Assembly: GCA_028554645.1 (NCBI GenBank)
Contig: JAQOOI010000050.1
Location: 170,700-234,699 of the forward strand
Length of the DNA: 64,000 bases
Source: Omphalotus guepiniiformis
Lineage: Eukaryota; Basidiomycota; Agaricomycetes; Agaricales; Omphalotaceae
Direction: 5' to 3'
Part shown: piece after piece, positions 1 through 10,704 of the stretch
Numbering within the stretch: position 1 is the first letter of the stretch
Layout: each line of letters begins with the position of its first letter
Program-made: the position numbers and the translations under genes
The notes under the pieces: generated by a model
What the model saw: only the letters and a program-made list of their open reading frames with translations
The model's database searches: none
Told to the model about the DNA's origin: nothing

Positions 1-81
1 TATGGTAGAGATGTTTCTGGAGTCTGGTTACAGATTGAAGAGGCAATATTTGGGGACGAGCTGCCATAATCACCTGAAGGG
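1..81 (-). pseudogene. Host ORF Y, distal part cut off by element A
   Basis: This short stretch continues, in frame, the minus-strand exon at 16754-16837 once element A (82-16753) is removed. The last five bases, AAGGG (77-81), are the left copy of the target-site duplication whose right copy is 16754-16758. Read on the minus strand across the junction, the frame stays open to the window edge. The product family is not recognised, and the rest of the gene lies left of the window. That the two pieces were once one exon is seen directly from the duplication and frame; that the gene was functional is inference. Confidence 0.6.
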
Positions 82-544
82 TGTCACAGTTTTTCCTTAT
101 TCTGTTTATCTGTGACATGTAGTGACTTTTATCATATGCCCATAAGGCTTAGATATAGATTAGATTAGATTAGATAGGACTTAGGTATATGGGGATAGGC
201 TATGGTCTAGACTACCTTGGCATCAGCCTTGGCAGGGCTATGTCTTGGCATCAGTCAGTGCATCAGTCAGTACATCAGTCAGCATATGATATCACACATG
301 ACATCATTAACATCATTGATCAGTTAGCATATGACATCATTGATCAGCCAGCTAGGTATCAAGGGGCTTAGAAGGTATCTGGGGTCCTGATGCCCAAGTA
401 TATAAGTAGACAGTTCTAAGCTCTTAAAGCTCAGACTCAAGATAAATCTTATTGTCTTTGACAAGCAATTCTCTTCTCTCACACTAAGCTCAACTCTTTC
501 CTCAATCTTTGCAACAAGTAGCAGGTGAGTAAAGAATTGTGATA
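82..544 (+). repeat. 5' LTR of element A
   Basis: This direct repeat matches 16315-16753 and starts TGTCAC and ends GTGATA, a short inverted pair ending TA rather than the usual CA. It holds a TATA box (399-406), a probable transcript start near 431, and CAG|GTGAGT (about 523), which could act as a splice donor in U5. It is longer than the 3' copy mainly because of an extra block of a CATCAGTCAG / GACATCATTGATCAG short repeat around 250-345. Confidence 0.9.
399..406 (+). promoter_or_regulatory. TATA box of LTR A
   Basis: TATATAAG lies about 30 bp upstream of CAGACTCAAGATA (432-444), where the retroviral RNA is expected to begin. The same arrangement is kept in the 3' LTR. The element and spacing are visible; activity is inferred. 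Confidence 0.6.
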
Positions 545-545
545 C

Positions 546-558
546 TATCTTGAGTCTG
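546..558 (+). other. Primer-binding site of element A, self-priming type
   Basis: TATCTTGAGTCTG begins two bases after the LTR end and is the exact reverse complement of CAGACTCAAGATA at 432-444, the predicted 5' end of the element RNA. No tRNA-type TGG start is present. This matches the Tf1/sushi mechanism, in which the first bases of the transcript fold back and prime minus-strand synthesis. Confidence 0.75.
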
Positions 559-1352
559 GCTTCTTTGCCTGTCACTGCTGTAAAGGGTGGCAGGCTGCAT
601 CTTGTTTGCAGGTTGCACAGTCTTGTGTATTGATGTCTTTGGGTTCTGGGGGCAAAAGCCATTGTTGCTGCAAAGAGCAATGTGCTTGACACTGTTGCTG
701 CAAAGAATAGTTGTCTTTGTTGGGAAGTACCTTACCTTTAACAAGGAAAAGGGTGGCTATTATGGCTACATGCTAACCTTCTTGCCAGTCCCTAGGTGTA
801 AGGGGTACCTGCTGCGCTGTATAGCGTTGAGCAACAAGCTGGTGTCTTTGGACAGCCATGAGCCTTAGGGCATAGACAGCAAACCAGTCTTGGGCAGGTA
901 TAGGAGATGTGCAAATACATCTCTGAAACCATTTGCTACATGGTTGGGACCCATGTAGAGATCTCCCATCCCATACATCAAGACTCTTCAAGATTTGTGC
1001 AACGCAACATGTTGCTTTCATCTTTTCCTTCCTGTACTTTGTCTGCTGAAATAGGGATATTGTACTCATGCCATTTGCTAGCAGCCATGCCATCACGATT
1101 TATTGTTGCTCGAAATGGATGCACTGCCCAGTACAAATGTATCAAAATTTCTCGGAAGACATGTGCAAAGTTTGCCAATGTAGGCAAGCGTCGCAGAGTC
1201 CATAAACCGGAATATGCTCCTATTCTTTCACGCCTGCTCACTTTAGCGGTGATGCGCCAATTTTTGGCACCTGCATTAAAAGCCAGGTGATTAATCACTT
1301 TAGGCATTTGCAGTGAGGGATATAGAGGGTTGAAAGGTGCCTGCCTTGTCAA
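559..1352 (-). pseudogene. Antisense coding relic in leader of element A
   Basis: The minus strand shows protein-like reading segments: 978-1352 (including AKVSRRERIGAYSGLWTLRR and FREILIHLYWAVHPF), then in another frame 773-1010 (KSLDVWDGRSLHGSQPCSKW), then a Cys-rich piece at 560-690 (DCATCKQDAACHPLQQ). The frame changes suggest introns or decay. The family is not recognised. It lies between the primer-binding site and gag of element A, opposite in strand, so it is either cargo or part of another element inserted in the leader. Coding character is judged by eye only. Confidence 0.35.
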
Positions 1353-3464
1353 TCAAAATGTGTTGTGATTTGAGTAATAAAGCATGTTCTATTACCTATG
1401 GTACAACATGTGTATCAAGGTTCTAGGCTAGTCAGTATAGTTGTGATGTAGAGAATTGTTCAATAGCCATCCACTGTTGAATCAGACTCACCCAATCTCG
1501 TAACGAGAACTCTGACATCACAACGTCAATTGCATCATATAATTATTAGGGGAACATCTTCCTCCGGTCAATAAAGATTAAAAACCCAGCGGAAACTAAA
1601 AATGGATGGAACACGAAATAGAGTCAAAATAATGGATCTAGAATAGTTTTGGGGTACTTACTCCTTAATTAATTGCCAGGAACAAAAGTTGATTGAGGAA
1701 ATTTGCTTCAATTAATTGTCTGGTGAAAATTGCTTGACAAGAAACCAGTTAGGAGGTGTAAAAACTTGATCAGTAAAATTTCTCGGAATACTACTGAATT
1801 GGAGGAGTTCCTTTGACGAAACAATGTGATACTTTGAGGGGTATAATCTCTATCAGGTGATTAATCCTATGGAACCCGGATGTCTGAGAAATGTCAAGGA
1901 AATCCGTAAAAATGAAATAAAGGGGCTGAATATTGCTCACAATAAAAATAATGGAATTAAAATGCATTTTTGAGGTTTGCCTCATAAAATAGATCTATAA
2001 CAAGTAATAATGGACATACTTGACACAGATACTTACAACCTACGTACACGGATATAGGTATATATATAAAACAGGACAGTTTAGCTATAATTTCCATTTT
2101 TATTAATTTTGGACTGGCAGTATGTATAAAAGGGCAGTAACCTGGAGAGAGAAAATCCAGGAGAGTACCATAGAGTCACAGGGTCACTGGGGATTGTCTT
2201 TATAACATGAATCATGCCTGTGAAGGGAAATCCTACCAAAAACATAAAGTTGCCCTGGTCTGTTTATAGTCCGGTGTTTATTGCAATATTGTATAAAGAT
2301 CATTGTTGGTTGAATTGAACTGGTTGTGTTATTGGAATTGGTTGTTTGATCTTGTGGTCAATTGGTTGTGATTGTGCAGTGAACACCTGTCTTGTTCAAA
2401 ACCGTCTTGTGCTACTTTTTGCCTTAGTGCATTTTTAAAAGCTCAACTATAAAGTTCTTGTGATAAAGATATAAAGTTCTAATAAAGAAGCCATAAGTTT
2501 GGTTGTGCGGAACCTTCGACAACGCCCCCTCAGACTCGCACCTTTCGAGTGACTTGGTTGTTTTGGTTGTTTTTGGGTTTTTGTTCATTAGCCCTTTAGC
2601 AGTTCATTTTCCCGTTTCATTCTCATCAGCGGAACGTATGGATCTTTCAGATAAGTGGAAGGCGGAGTTTGCACAACAGACTCTGCTCTATAGGCTTGTC
2701 TTGGAAAGTTGTTGTCGCGACTAAAAGCAGTCTAGGCTTGAAATCATGCAGATTGAGAAAGATTTTGGGTGTTCAAACATTGGAAACTGAACAATGAGGA
2801 CTAGAGTTCACCCAGACTGCTAGTTGAAACATGAGAACACACTTAGTTACCCAAGCCTGAGTGTAGAGTTAGCTACAGTACATGATATAGTACTTAGCAA
2901 CTGTGACCAATGGGATCATGGAGAGAGATACTAGTTTTGCCCCTCACTTTGTATTGGAGTACCAATGTTCCATGCTAAGTTGAGTTGGTCAGACCCACCC
3001 TCTAAAGACTAGAGACTCTCATGAGTGTTGTTTGATTGTAATCCAAGGGAATGATGGAAGTTACAATTCAATCTGAGAAACATCTAAGTCCACTGGACTA
3101 TCTAACTCTAGCTGGTCTTGCTAACTCAGGTTGGCTGTAAAGACTGAATGCTGAGAGTGCAGACAATCTTGTATTGTTCTGACCAGAGAAATATGTTGTA
3201 CATTTGGTATTATGCTTAGGATGGTGTTACTACTTGTGAACCACCTTTGTCTGTTGGCTAAAGAGGAAGAATCCTCTAAGTCATTTCTGAAGAAGGGAGT
3301 TAGATACTCAAGCTATCCTACCATGGAGCTAGATGTTGATTCTGGAGTATCCCTCTGAAATGTAACATCTAACTGAGTGATACCCTGAACCCAGACATCC
3401 AAATAGGGAAGAATAAATGATTATTGGGACATAATACTACCCATAGCTTGTTGCTAGAACCAGC
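1353..3464. other. Non-coding repeat-rich filler inside element A
   Basis: No convincing gene is visible. The stretch is AT-rich. Positions 2040-2510 have LTR/leader-like character (TATATATAAAA near 2061, ATGTATAAAAGGG near 2122) and end in a motif found twice more in the window (see 2504). Confidence 0.4.
2504..2526 (+). repeat. Leader motif TGTGCGGAACC, copy 1
   Basis: TGTGCGGAACCTTCGACAA followed by CGCC recurs with few changes at 10004-10026 and 25838-25860. It marks the end of an LTR-like or leader-like stretch and is followed by a C/A-rich segment. It resembles neither a tRNA 3' end nor the nearby LTRs, so its role is unknown. Confidence 0.5.
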
Positions 3465-3467
3465 TAA

Positions 3468-4345
3468 CACTGGGCCCAGTAAAGCATAATTCCCATAGCA
3501 TTATGTAAGAAATATGCTGATAATATTTTGAGAATTATTAATGTAAGTCTTGAGATTTATTAAAAACTTATTTTTTATAGAATTTTTCTAGAGTTATAAT
3601 ATATCTACCATACTTCTACATTAAGTTTCAGAAGATAGTATGATATCTTGAGAGTGTGACAAGTTGTCACAGTGTAGGTCTTCCATTATTTCATCAAGAG
3701 TTATAAAAATCTTATGTTAAAAATATATTATTATAATTTTCTTTCACTATATACTGAATTTACACTATAAATATGGGATTATATATGTCTTGCACTGCAT
3801 AGGCCTTACAATCAAGATATCTGCAGAAATAATCTAATAGAATTATAAAAAAACACATGCAATTCTATACTGATCTGAACAATACCATTACAGTTCCAGA
3901 AGAATATTGAAAGTTGATTTGCATAGTTTCAGTGATCTATCTATAAGTAAGTGAGATAGTATCATCATACTTCCACAGAAGTATTGAATGTCAGTTTGCA
4001 TGATTCCACAGATACATTTAAAAGTGTTTTACATAGTATCAACATAAATTACTGTGATCATACCTCTAGAGAAGTATTGAATGATGGTTTACATAGTTCT
4101 AGAAATATATTCAAAAGTGATTTATAAAATCATTATAATATTAGAGAAGTATTCATACTAAATTTTCAGAACTTCAGAGTGGTATTCAACATAGTTTGCA
4201 TAATCCCACAGAAGTATGAATATGTGGTTTGCATAGTGTGAGCATAATTCAAGAAAGGTATTGATGTTGATTTACCATAGGCCCAGTGCAGTATTGAACA
4301 TTAGTTTGCATAGTTCCAGGACAATACTCAAAAGTTGCAAGCATC
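3468..4345 (+). repeat. Fold-back element, left unique arm
   Basis: This AT-rich arm is the inverted counterpart of 8185-9055. It contains repeated phrases such as GAAGTATTGAATG...TTTGCATAGTTCC, spaced about 60-80 bp. Differences between arms are few, for example a gap near 3685 of the left arm, which points to recent formation or to gene conversion between arms. Confidence 0.85.
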
Positions 4346-5645
4346 AGCTCACATCACATGACATTAGCTGGTAGCAGCTGGTAGCAGCTAGCATCAGCTG
4401 ACATCAGCTAGTAGCAGTGAGCAGCAGCAGACATCAGCTACAAGCTAGCAGCAGCTACAAGCAGCTCACATCACATAGCAGCAGCTGACATTAGCTGGCA
4501 TCATCTGGCAGTAGCTAGCACCAGCTGGCACCATATGGCATCAGCTAGGTGTAGCTAGCACCAACTCACAGCATCTACCAGCAGCTCACATCATATAACA
4601 GCAGTTGACATCAGCTGACATCAGCTGGGAGCAGCTAGGAGCAATCTGGCACCAGCTCATAGTATTCACCAGCAGCTCACATCACATGGCAGCAGCTTGC
4701 AGCCCCTAGCATCAGTTGACATTAGCTAGCAATAGCTACAAGCAGCTGACATCAGCTCACAGCATCTACCAGCAGCTCACATCACATAGCAGTAGCTGAC
4801 ATCAGCTGGCATGAGCTAGGAGCAGCTGGCATAAGCTCACAGTATCTCCAAATGGCTCACACCATATATCAGCAGCTCACATCAGCTAGGAGCAGCTGGC
4901 ACCAGCTCATAGCATCTACCAGCAGCTCACATCACATGGCAGCAGCTCACATCAGCTAAGAGCAGCTGGTATCAGCAGCAGCTAGCATCAGTTAACATCA
5001 GCTAGCAACAGCTACAAGCAGCTGACATCAGCTCACAACATCTACCAGCAGCTGACATCAGCTAGGAGCAGCTAGCATCAGTTGACATCAGCTAGCAGCA
5101 GCTACAAGCAGCTGACATTAGCTCACAGCATCTACTAGTAGCTAACATCATATGACAGCAGCTGACTTCAGCTGGTATTAGCTAGGAGCAGATGACATTA
5201 GCTAACATTAGCTAGGAGCAGCTGGCATTAGCTAGCAGTAGCTGACACTAGCTGGTATCAGCTAGGAGCAGATGACATCACTCTGGCATGAGGTAGGAGC
5301 AGCTGGCATAAGTTCACAGAATCTACCAGTAGCTGACATCAGCTAGGAGCAGCTAGCATCAGTTGACATCAGCTAGCAGCAGCTCACAGTATCTATCAGC
5401 AGCTCAGGTCAGATAGCAGTAGCTAGGAATAGCTTGACATCAGCTAGCATGATCTTGCAGTAGCTGACAACAGCTGACAACAGCTTACACTATCTAGCAT
5501 CAGCTTATATATATTGACAGCTTGCATTATGTAGTACCAGCCAGTATCAGCATTATCTAGCCCTAGCTCATATCAAATAGCAACAGCCCGTGTATCAACC
5601 TTAGACAGCTACTAGCATTTGCTCAAATTATCCAGCACTATCCAG
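4345..5645 (+). repeat. Fold-back element, left AGCT array
   Basis: About 1.3 kb of degenerate repeats of the type CATCAGCTGACATCAGCTAGCAGCAGCT, in one orientation. AGCT occurs every 8-12 bp. There is no coding signal: reading frames through it only give repeated peptides. Confidence 0.8.
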
Positions 5646-8185
5646 CAGCTGATGTCAGCTGCTGCCAGATGATACTAGCTGATGCCAGCTACTTGTAGCT
5701 CCTGCTAGCTGATGCCACCTGCTATATGATATGGGCTGCTGATAGATGCTGTGAGCTGATGCTATATGGTGCCAGCTGATGCCAGCTAATGTTAGCTGCT
5801 GCTATATGATATAAGCTGCTGGTAGATGCTATGAGTGACTCCTAGATGTTGCCAGCTGCTGCTAATGTGAGCTGCTGGTGAATGCTGTGAGCTGGTGCCA
5901 GCTGCTCCTAGCTGATGTGAGCTACTGCTATATAGTGTGAGCCATTTGTAGATGCTGTGAGCTTATACCAGCTGCTCCTAGCTCATGCCAGCTAATGTCA
6001 GCTACTGCTATGTGATGTGAGCTGCTGGTAGATGCTGTGAGCTGATGTCAGCTACACCTAGCTGATGTCATATGGTGCCAGCTGGTGCTAGCTACTGCCA
6101 GATGATGCTAGCTAATGTCAGCTGCTGCTATGTGATGTGAGCTGCTTGTAGCTGCTGCTAGATGATACTAGCTGATGCTATATGATGCCAGCTGATGCCA
6201 GCTATTGCTAGATCATGTCAGCTGCTCCTAGCTGATGCCAGCTAATGTTAGCTGCTACTGTATGGTGTGAGCTACTAGTAGATGCTGTGGGTGGCTGCCA
6301 GCTGATGCTACATGATGTGATGCTAGCTGATGCTAGCTGCTTATAGCTAATGCTAGTTGAAGCCAGCTGATGTCAGCTACTGCCATGTGATGTGAGCTGC
6401 TGGTAGATGCTGTGAGCTGATGTCAGCTGCTGCTATATAATGTGAGCTACTGGTAGATACTGTGAGCTGGTGTGAGCTGATACTAGCTGATGCCAGATAA
6501 TGTTAGCTGCTCCCAGCTGCTCATAGCTAATTCTAGCTGATGTTAGCTGCTGCAATATGGTGTGAGCTACTAGTAGATGCTGTGAGCTGATGTCAGCCGC
6601 TCCCAGCTGCTCATAGCTAATCCTAGCTAATGTTAGCTGCTGCAATATGATGTGAGCTACTAGTAGATGCTATGAGCTAATGTCAGCTGCTGCTAGCTAA
6701 TGTCAGGTGATGCTATCTACTCCTAGCTGATACCAACTAATGTCAGCTACTGCTGCCCCTAGCTAATGTTAGCTGATGTCATCTGCTCCTGGCTGATACC
6801 AGCTGATGTCAGCTACTGGTGGATGGCTGATACTAGCTGGTGCCAGACAATGTCACCTGCTGTTAGATGCTATGAGCTGATGTCAGCTGCCCCCAGCTGC
6901 TCGTAGCTAATCCTAGCTGATGTCAGCTGCTGCAATATGATGTGAGCTACTAGTAGATGCTGTGAGCTAATGTCAGCTGCTTCTAGCTAATGCCAGGTGA
7001 TGTGATCTGCTCCTAGCTGGTACCAGCTGATGTCAGTAGATGCTGTGAGCTGATGTCAGCTGCTTGTAGCTGCTGCTAGCTGATGTCAACTGATGCTAGC
7101 TGCTCCTAGCTGATGTCAGCTGCTGGTAGATGTTGTGAGCTCTATGAGCTGATCCCAGCTGCTCCTAGCTGATGTGAGCTGCTTCTATATGGTGTCAGCC
7201 ACTTGTAGATTCTGTGAACTTATGCCAGCTGCTCCTACCTCATGCCAGAGTGATGTCATCTGCTCCTAGCTGATACCAGCTAGTGTCAGCTACTGCTAGC
7301 TAATGCCAGCTGCTCCTAGCTAATGTTAGCTAATGTCATCTGCTCCTAGCTAATACCAGCTGAAGTCAGCTGCTGTCATATGATGTTAGCTACTAGTAGA
7401 TGCTGTGAGCTAATGTCAGCTGCTTGTAGCTGCTGCTAGCTGATGTCAACTGATGCTAGCTGCTCCTAGCTGATGTCAGCTGCTGGTAGATGTTGTGAGC
7501 TGATGTCAGCTGCTTGTAGCTGTTGCTAGCTGATGTTAACTGATGCTAGCTGCTGCTGATACCAGCTGCTCTTAGCTGATGTGAGCTGCTGCCATGTGAT
7601 GTGAGCTGCTGGTAGATGCTATGAGCTGGTGCCAGCTGCTCCTAGCTGATGTGAGCTGCTGATATATGGTGTGAGCCATTTGGAGATACTGTGAGCTTAT
7701 GCCAGCTGCTCCTAGCTCATGCCAGCTGATGTCAGCTACTGCTATGTGATGTGAGCTGCTGGTAGATGCTGTGAGCTGATGTCAGCTGCTTGTAGCTATT
7801 GCTAGCTAATGTCAACTGATGCTAGGGGCTGCAAGCTGCTGCCATGTGATGTGAGCTGCTGGTGAATACTATGAGCTGGTGCCAGATTGCTCCTAGCTGC
7901 TCCCAGCTGATGTCAGCTGATGTCAACTGCTGTTATATGATGTGAGCTGCTGGTAGATGCTGTGAGTTGGTGCTAGCTACACCTAGCTGATGCCATATGG
8001 TGCCAGCTGGTGCTAGCTACTGCCAGATGATGCCAGCTAATGTCAGCTGCTGCTATGTGATGTGAGCTGCTTGTAGCTGCTGCTAGCTTGTAGCTGATGT
8101 CTGCTGCTGCTCACTGCTACTAGCTGATGTCAGCTGATGCTAGCTGCTACCAGCTGCTACCAGCTAATGTCATGTGATGTGAGCT
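5645..8185 (-). repeat. Fold-back element, right AGCT array (expanded)
   Basis: The repeats flip orientation near 5640-5650, around CCAGCAGCTGATGTCAGCTGCTG, and run 2.5 kb as the reverse complement of the left array. The right array is about twice as long as the left, and internal blocks recur (for example 7075-7140 and 7430-7495 are nearly the same), so it has grown by tandem duplication. Confidence 0.8.
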
Positions 8186-9055
8186 GATGCTTGCAACTTT
8201 TGAGTATTGTCCTGGAACTATGCAAACTAATGTTCAATACTGCACTGGGCCTATGGTAAATCAACATCAATACCTTTCTTGAATTATGCTCACACTATGC
8301 AAACCACATATTCATACTTCTGTGGGATTATGCAAACTATGTTGAATACCACTCTGAAGTTCTGAAAATTTAGTATGAATACTTCTCTAATATTATAATG
8401 ATTTTATAAATCACTTTTGAATATATTTCTAGAACTATGTAAACCATCATTCAATACTTCTCTAGAGGTATGATCACAGTAATTTATGTTGATACTATGT
8501 AAAACACTTTTAAATGTATCTGTGGAATCATGCAAACTGACATTCAATACTTCTGTGGAAGTATGATGATACTATCTCACTTACTTATAGATAGATCACT
8601 GAAACTATGCAAATCAACTTTCAATATTCTTCTGGAACTGTAATGGTATTGTTCAGATCAGTATAGAATTGCATGTGTTTTTTTATAATTCTATTAGATT
8701 ATTTCTGCAGATATCTTGATTGTAAGGCCTATGCAGTGCAAGACATATATAATCCCATATTTATAGTGTAAATTCAGTATATAGTGAAAGAAAATTATAA
8801 TAATATATTTTTAACATAAGATTTTCATAACTCTTGATGAAATACCTACACTGTGACAACTTGTCACACTCTCAAGATATCATACTACCTTCTGAAACTT
8901 ACTGTAGAAGTATGGTAGATATATTATAACTCTAGAAAAATTCTATAAAAAATAAGTTTTTAATAAATCTCAAGACTTACATTAATAATTCTCAAAATAT
9001 TATCAGCGTATTTCTTACATAATGCTATGGGAATTATGCGTTACTGGGCCCAGTG
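8185..9055 (-). repeat. Fold-back element, right unique arm
   Basis: Inverted copy of the left unique arm, ending GTTACTGGGCCCAGTG followed by the duplicated TAA. Confidence 0.85.
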
Positions 9056-9058
9056 TAA

Positions 9059-10003
9059 AAGGAGAAGTACCTCCTGGAGACAAATCAGATGCAAGATCTG
9101 GCCAGATAGACACATGCGCTACTGTACAGCTTGTGGATAATAGTAACGACGGAGTAGGGTCTAGATGACCTCTGAAACGAAGAAGTAACCACTGGATATG
9201 CTAGGAACCTCACCAGCAGCCCCCAGTTAGGAAATCCAAAAGAGTTGCAAATTTCAAAATCATAAAAGATGTTGTCATATGGCACCATTCTGGACTGATA
9301 TTGCGTGCTGTACACCCTGGTTAGATACCCTGGACTTGATTGCCAAGCCACTATATGGACAAAGCGATTTTTATAACAATTTTTATACCCAAGATACCTA
9401 TACATGACAGTATCTAACTGAAAAATACCTACAAAAATACCTAAAAAAGACACCAATCCCTGCTCAATTAGTCTTTCTGTTATCTATTCTATTTACTCTG
9501 CTCAGATTCCCTTACATTTTCAAGATTTACTATATTTATTTTCTGACCTGTATATAAGAACTACCTACTTGTAGATATTTTTCCTTAAGTTAGGACTGCC
9601 TAGGCTCACTACCAAAGCAGAACTTCTTCTAGACAAAATTTGCCTGGCTCTTAGGAGTTCAGTTATAGAGAAATATACCAGTTGTGCAAACTTCTGTAAA
9701 GTCCCTTGTGGCAAACCTTGAGAGAGATACTGAAACTGTTGCTGCCCCTGCTGTTCTGTCTGTGCTGTTCTGCCTGCTGAAACTGTTGCTGCTACTGTTC
9801 TGATTTATACTGTCACTGTTTGGACCATTGGATTGAGTTGCCCACTCTGATTATTGCCCTGAACCATCCCCCTGAACCCCTGAGAAACTAGTTGCCCTCT
9901 GTCTTGAACCTGTGTTTTTGAGTTGCCCTGTCACTTATACCCTGTTCAGAGCGGACTGCAGACACTTGCTAGCTCAGTATTGAGTTTGATTGTCGAGTTT
10001 AAC
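9059..10003. other. LTR/leader-like non-coding stretch
   Basis: No gene is seen. It carries a TATA-like CTGTATATAAG (about 9549) and a CTGTTGCTGC-rich downstream part. It resembles 25340-25837 weakly (both have TTTACTCNNCTCAG near the start and the same terminal motif), so it may be a diverged LTR/leader of a second retroelement family. Confidence 0.3.
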
Positions 10004-10026
10004 TGTGCGGAACCTTTGACAATGCC
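10004..10026 (+). repeat. Leader motif TGTGCGGAACC, copy 2
   Basis: Second copy of the motif at 2504, here 48 bp upstream of an open reading frame (10074) and about 680 bp upstream of gag. This placement suggests a leader or primer-binding role in a retroelement, but no complementary primer is visible. Confidence 0.45.
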
Positions 10027-10073
10027 AGCTACACCTCCACAAACCCCCCTAGAATTGAGTTAGAGGTTGTTTC

Positions 10074-10571
10074 TTGAGACTCCCTCTCGGTCTAATTCTT
10101 GCACATTATCGTCATTTGGAAGATCATATCTCTGATCCACCCACTTCTCCTCTTAACATCACTTCATCATCACCTTCTCCGGTTCATATTCCTTCACCTG
10201 TTCCCTTCAACCTACACTTTCGGCAAACCAAAATACTCTGTCGCATCCAGGAGTTTGAACCTATTCTCTTCGCTACCAAGGTTCGACTTGAATCCATCTT
10301 TAACAAGTTAAATGAGGAGGATTGCAATAAGAGTTTGGGACTCGCTGTCAAGGTGTCCCTGGAGGTTAGAGACAGTTTATGGACCTGGTGGAACCGTTTA
10401 GAGGAGTTGTATCAGAACCTAGAGGTGATTGGACATTCATTGACTAACTCTCAGTGGAGACAATTGCGGGGGGCTTTAAAGTGTATTGGTGATATATCAT
10501 TTGAGAGCCTAAATAGTCGTATACCAGAGATTTGTACTAAGTTAATGAAACTAAACCTCACGTTCCCTTAG
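10074..10571 (+). CDS. Unassigned 165-aa ORF upstream of gag
   Basis: An open frame of 165 codons with a Ser/Pro-rich N-terminal segment (residues about 20-50) followed by a helical, charged part (KVSLEVRDSLWTWWNRLEEL near 95-115). It lies between the repeated leader motif and the gag ORF of element A. It could be an extra gag-like N-terminal ORF of A or the start of gag from another nested retroelement. I do not recognise the family, and no zinc knuckle or protease motif is present. Confidence 0.35.
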   Translation: MRLPLGLILAHYRHLEDHISDPPTSPLNITSSSPSPVHIPSPVPFNLHFRQTKILCRIQEFEPILFATKVRLESIFNKLNEEDCNKSLGLAVKVSLEVRDSLWTWWNRLEELYQNLEVIGHSLTNSQWRQLRGALKCIGDISFESLNSRIPEICTKLMKLNLTFP

Positions 10572-10704
10572 AATACAATTCTCTTTATTGGTGTTAATGG
10601 CAAAAGGCATGATTCTTTCCTTTACACTTTGACATTCTTCTTTATTGCAACTTGGCTAACTTTGAGGAGCAGAAATGTCCTCTTATTCTGCATATTAGCC
10701 CGTA

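Larger units (their letters stand above)
3468..9055. mobile_element. Giant fold-back DNA element (5.59 kb), CACTG ends
   Basis: Both ends read CACTGGGCCCAGTAA inwards and are flanked by a 3-bp duplication TAA (3465-3467 and 9056-9058). The inward sequences are near-identical in inverted orientation, first about 870 bp of unique AT-rich sequence on each side, then arrays of AGCT-rich short repeats. Matches could be followed by eye from 3468 to beyond 5100 against 9055 down to about 7400, so arms exceed 1.5 kb. No transposase ORF is present, so it is non-autonomous. The CACTG tip and 3-bp duplication recall the CACTA/EnSpm superfamily, while the long repetitive arms recall Drosophila FB elements. 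Superfamily placement is inference. Confidence 0.85.

Noticed and set aside
150..180. TAGATTAGATTAGATTAGA tract as telomeric or regulatory repeat
   Set aside because: It is a short internal repeat of LTR A, present also near 16388; no array.
82..544. Reading the left LTR as the end of another element running off the window
   Set aside because: The AAGGG duplication at 77-81 and 16754-16758 and the rejoined host frame show that it is the 5' LTR of element A.
2090..2503. A complete LTR pair with 9550-10003, since both end in the same motif
   Set aside because: Apart from the terminal motif the two stretches do not align, and no matching 5-bp duplication was found.
4345..8185. Regularly spaced short repeats that might be taken for a CRISPR array or repeat-protein gene
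   Set aside because: The units are degenerate, without constant repeat and unique spacers, and flip orientation at the centre of a palindrome in a eukaryotic genome. Open frames here, such as 6433-6645 minus, only translate the repeats.
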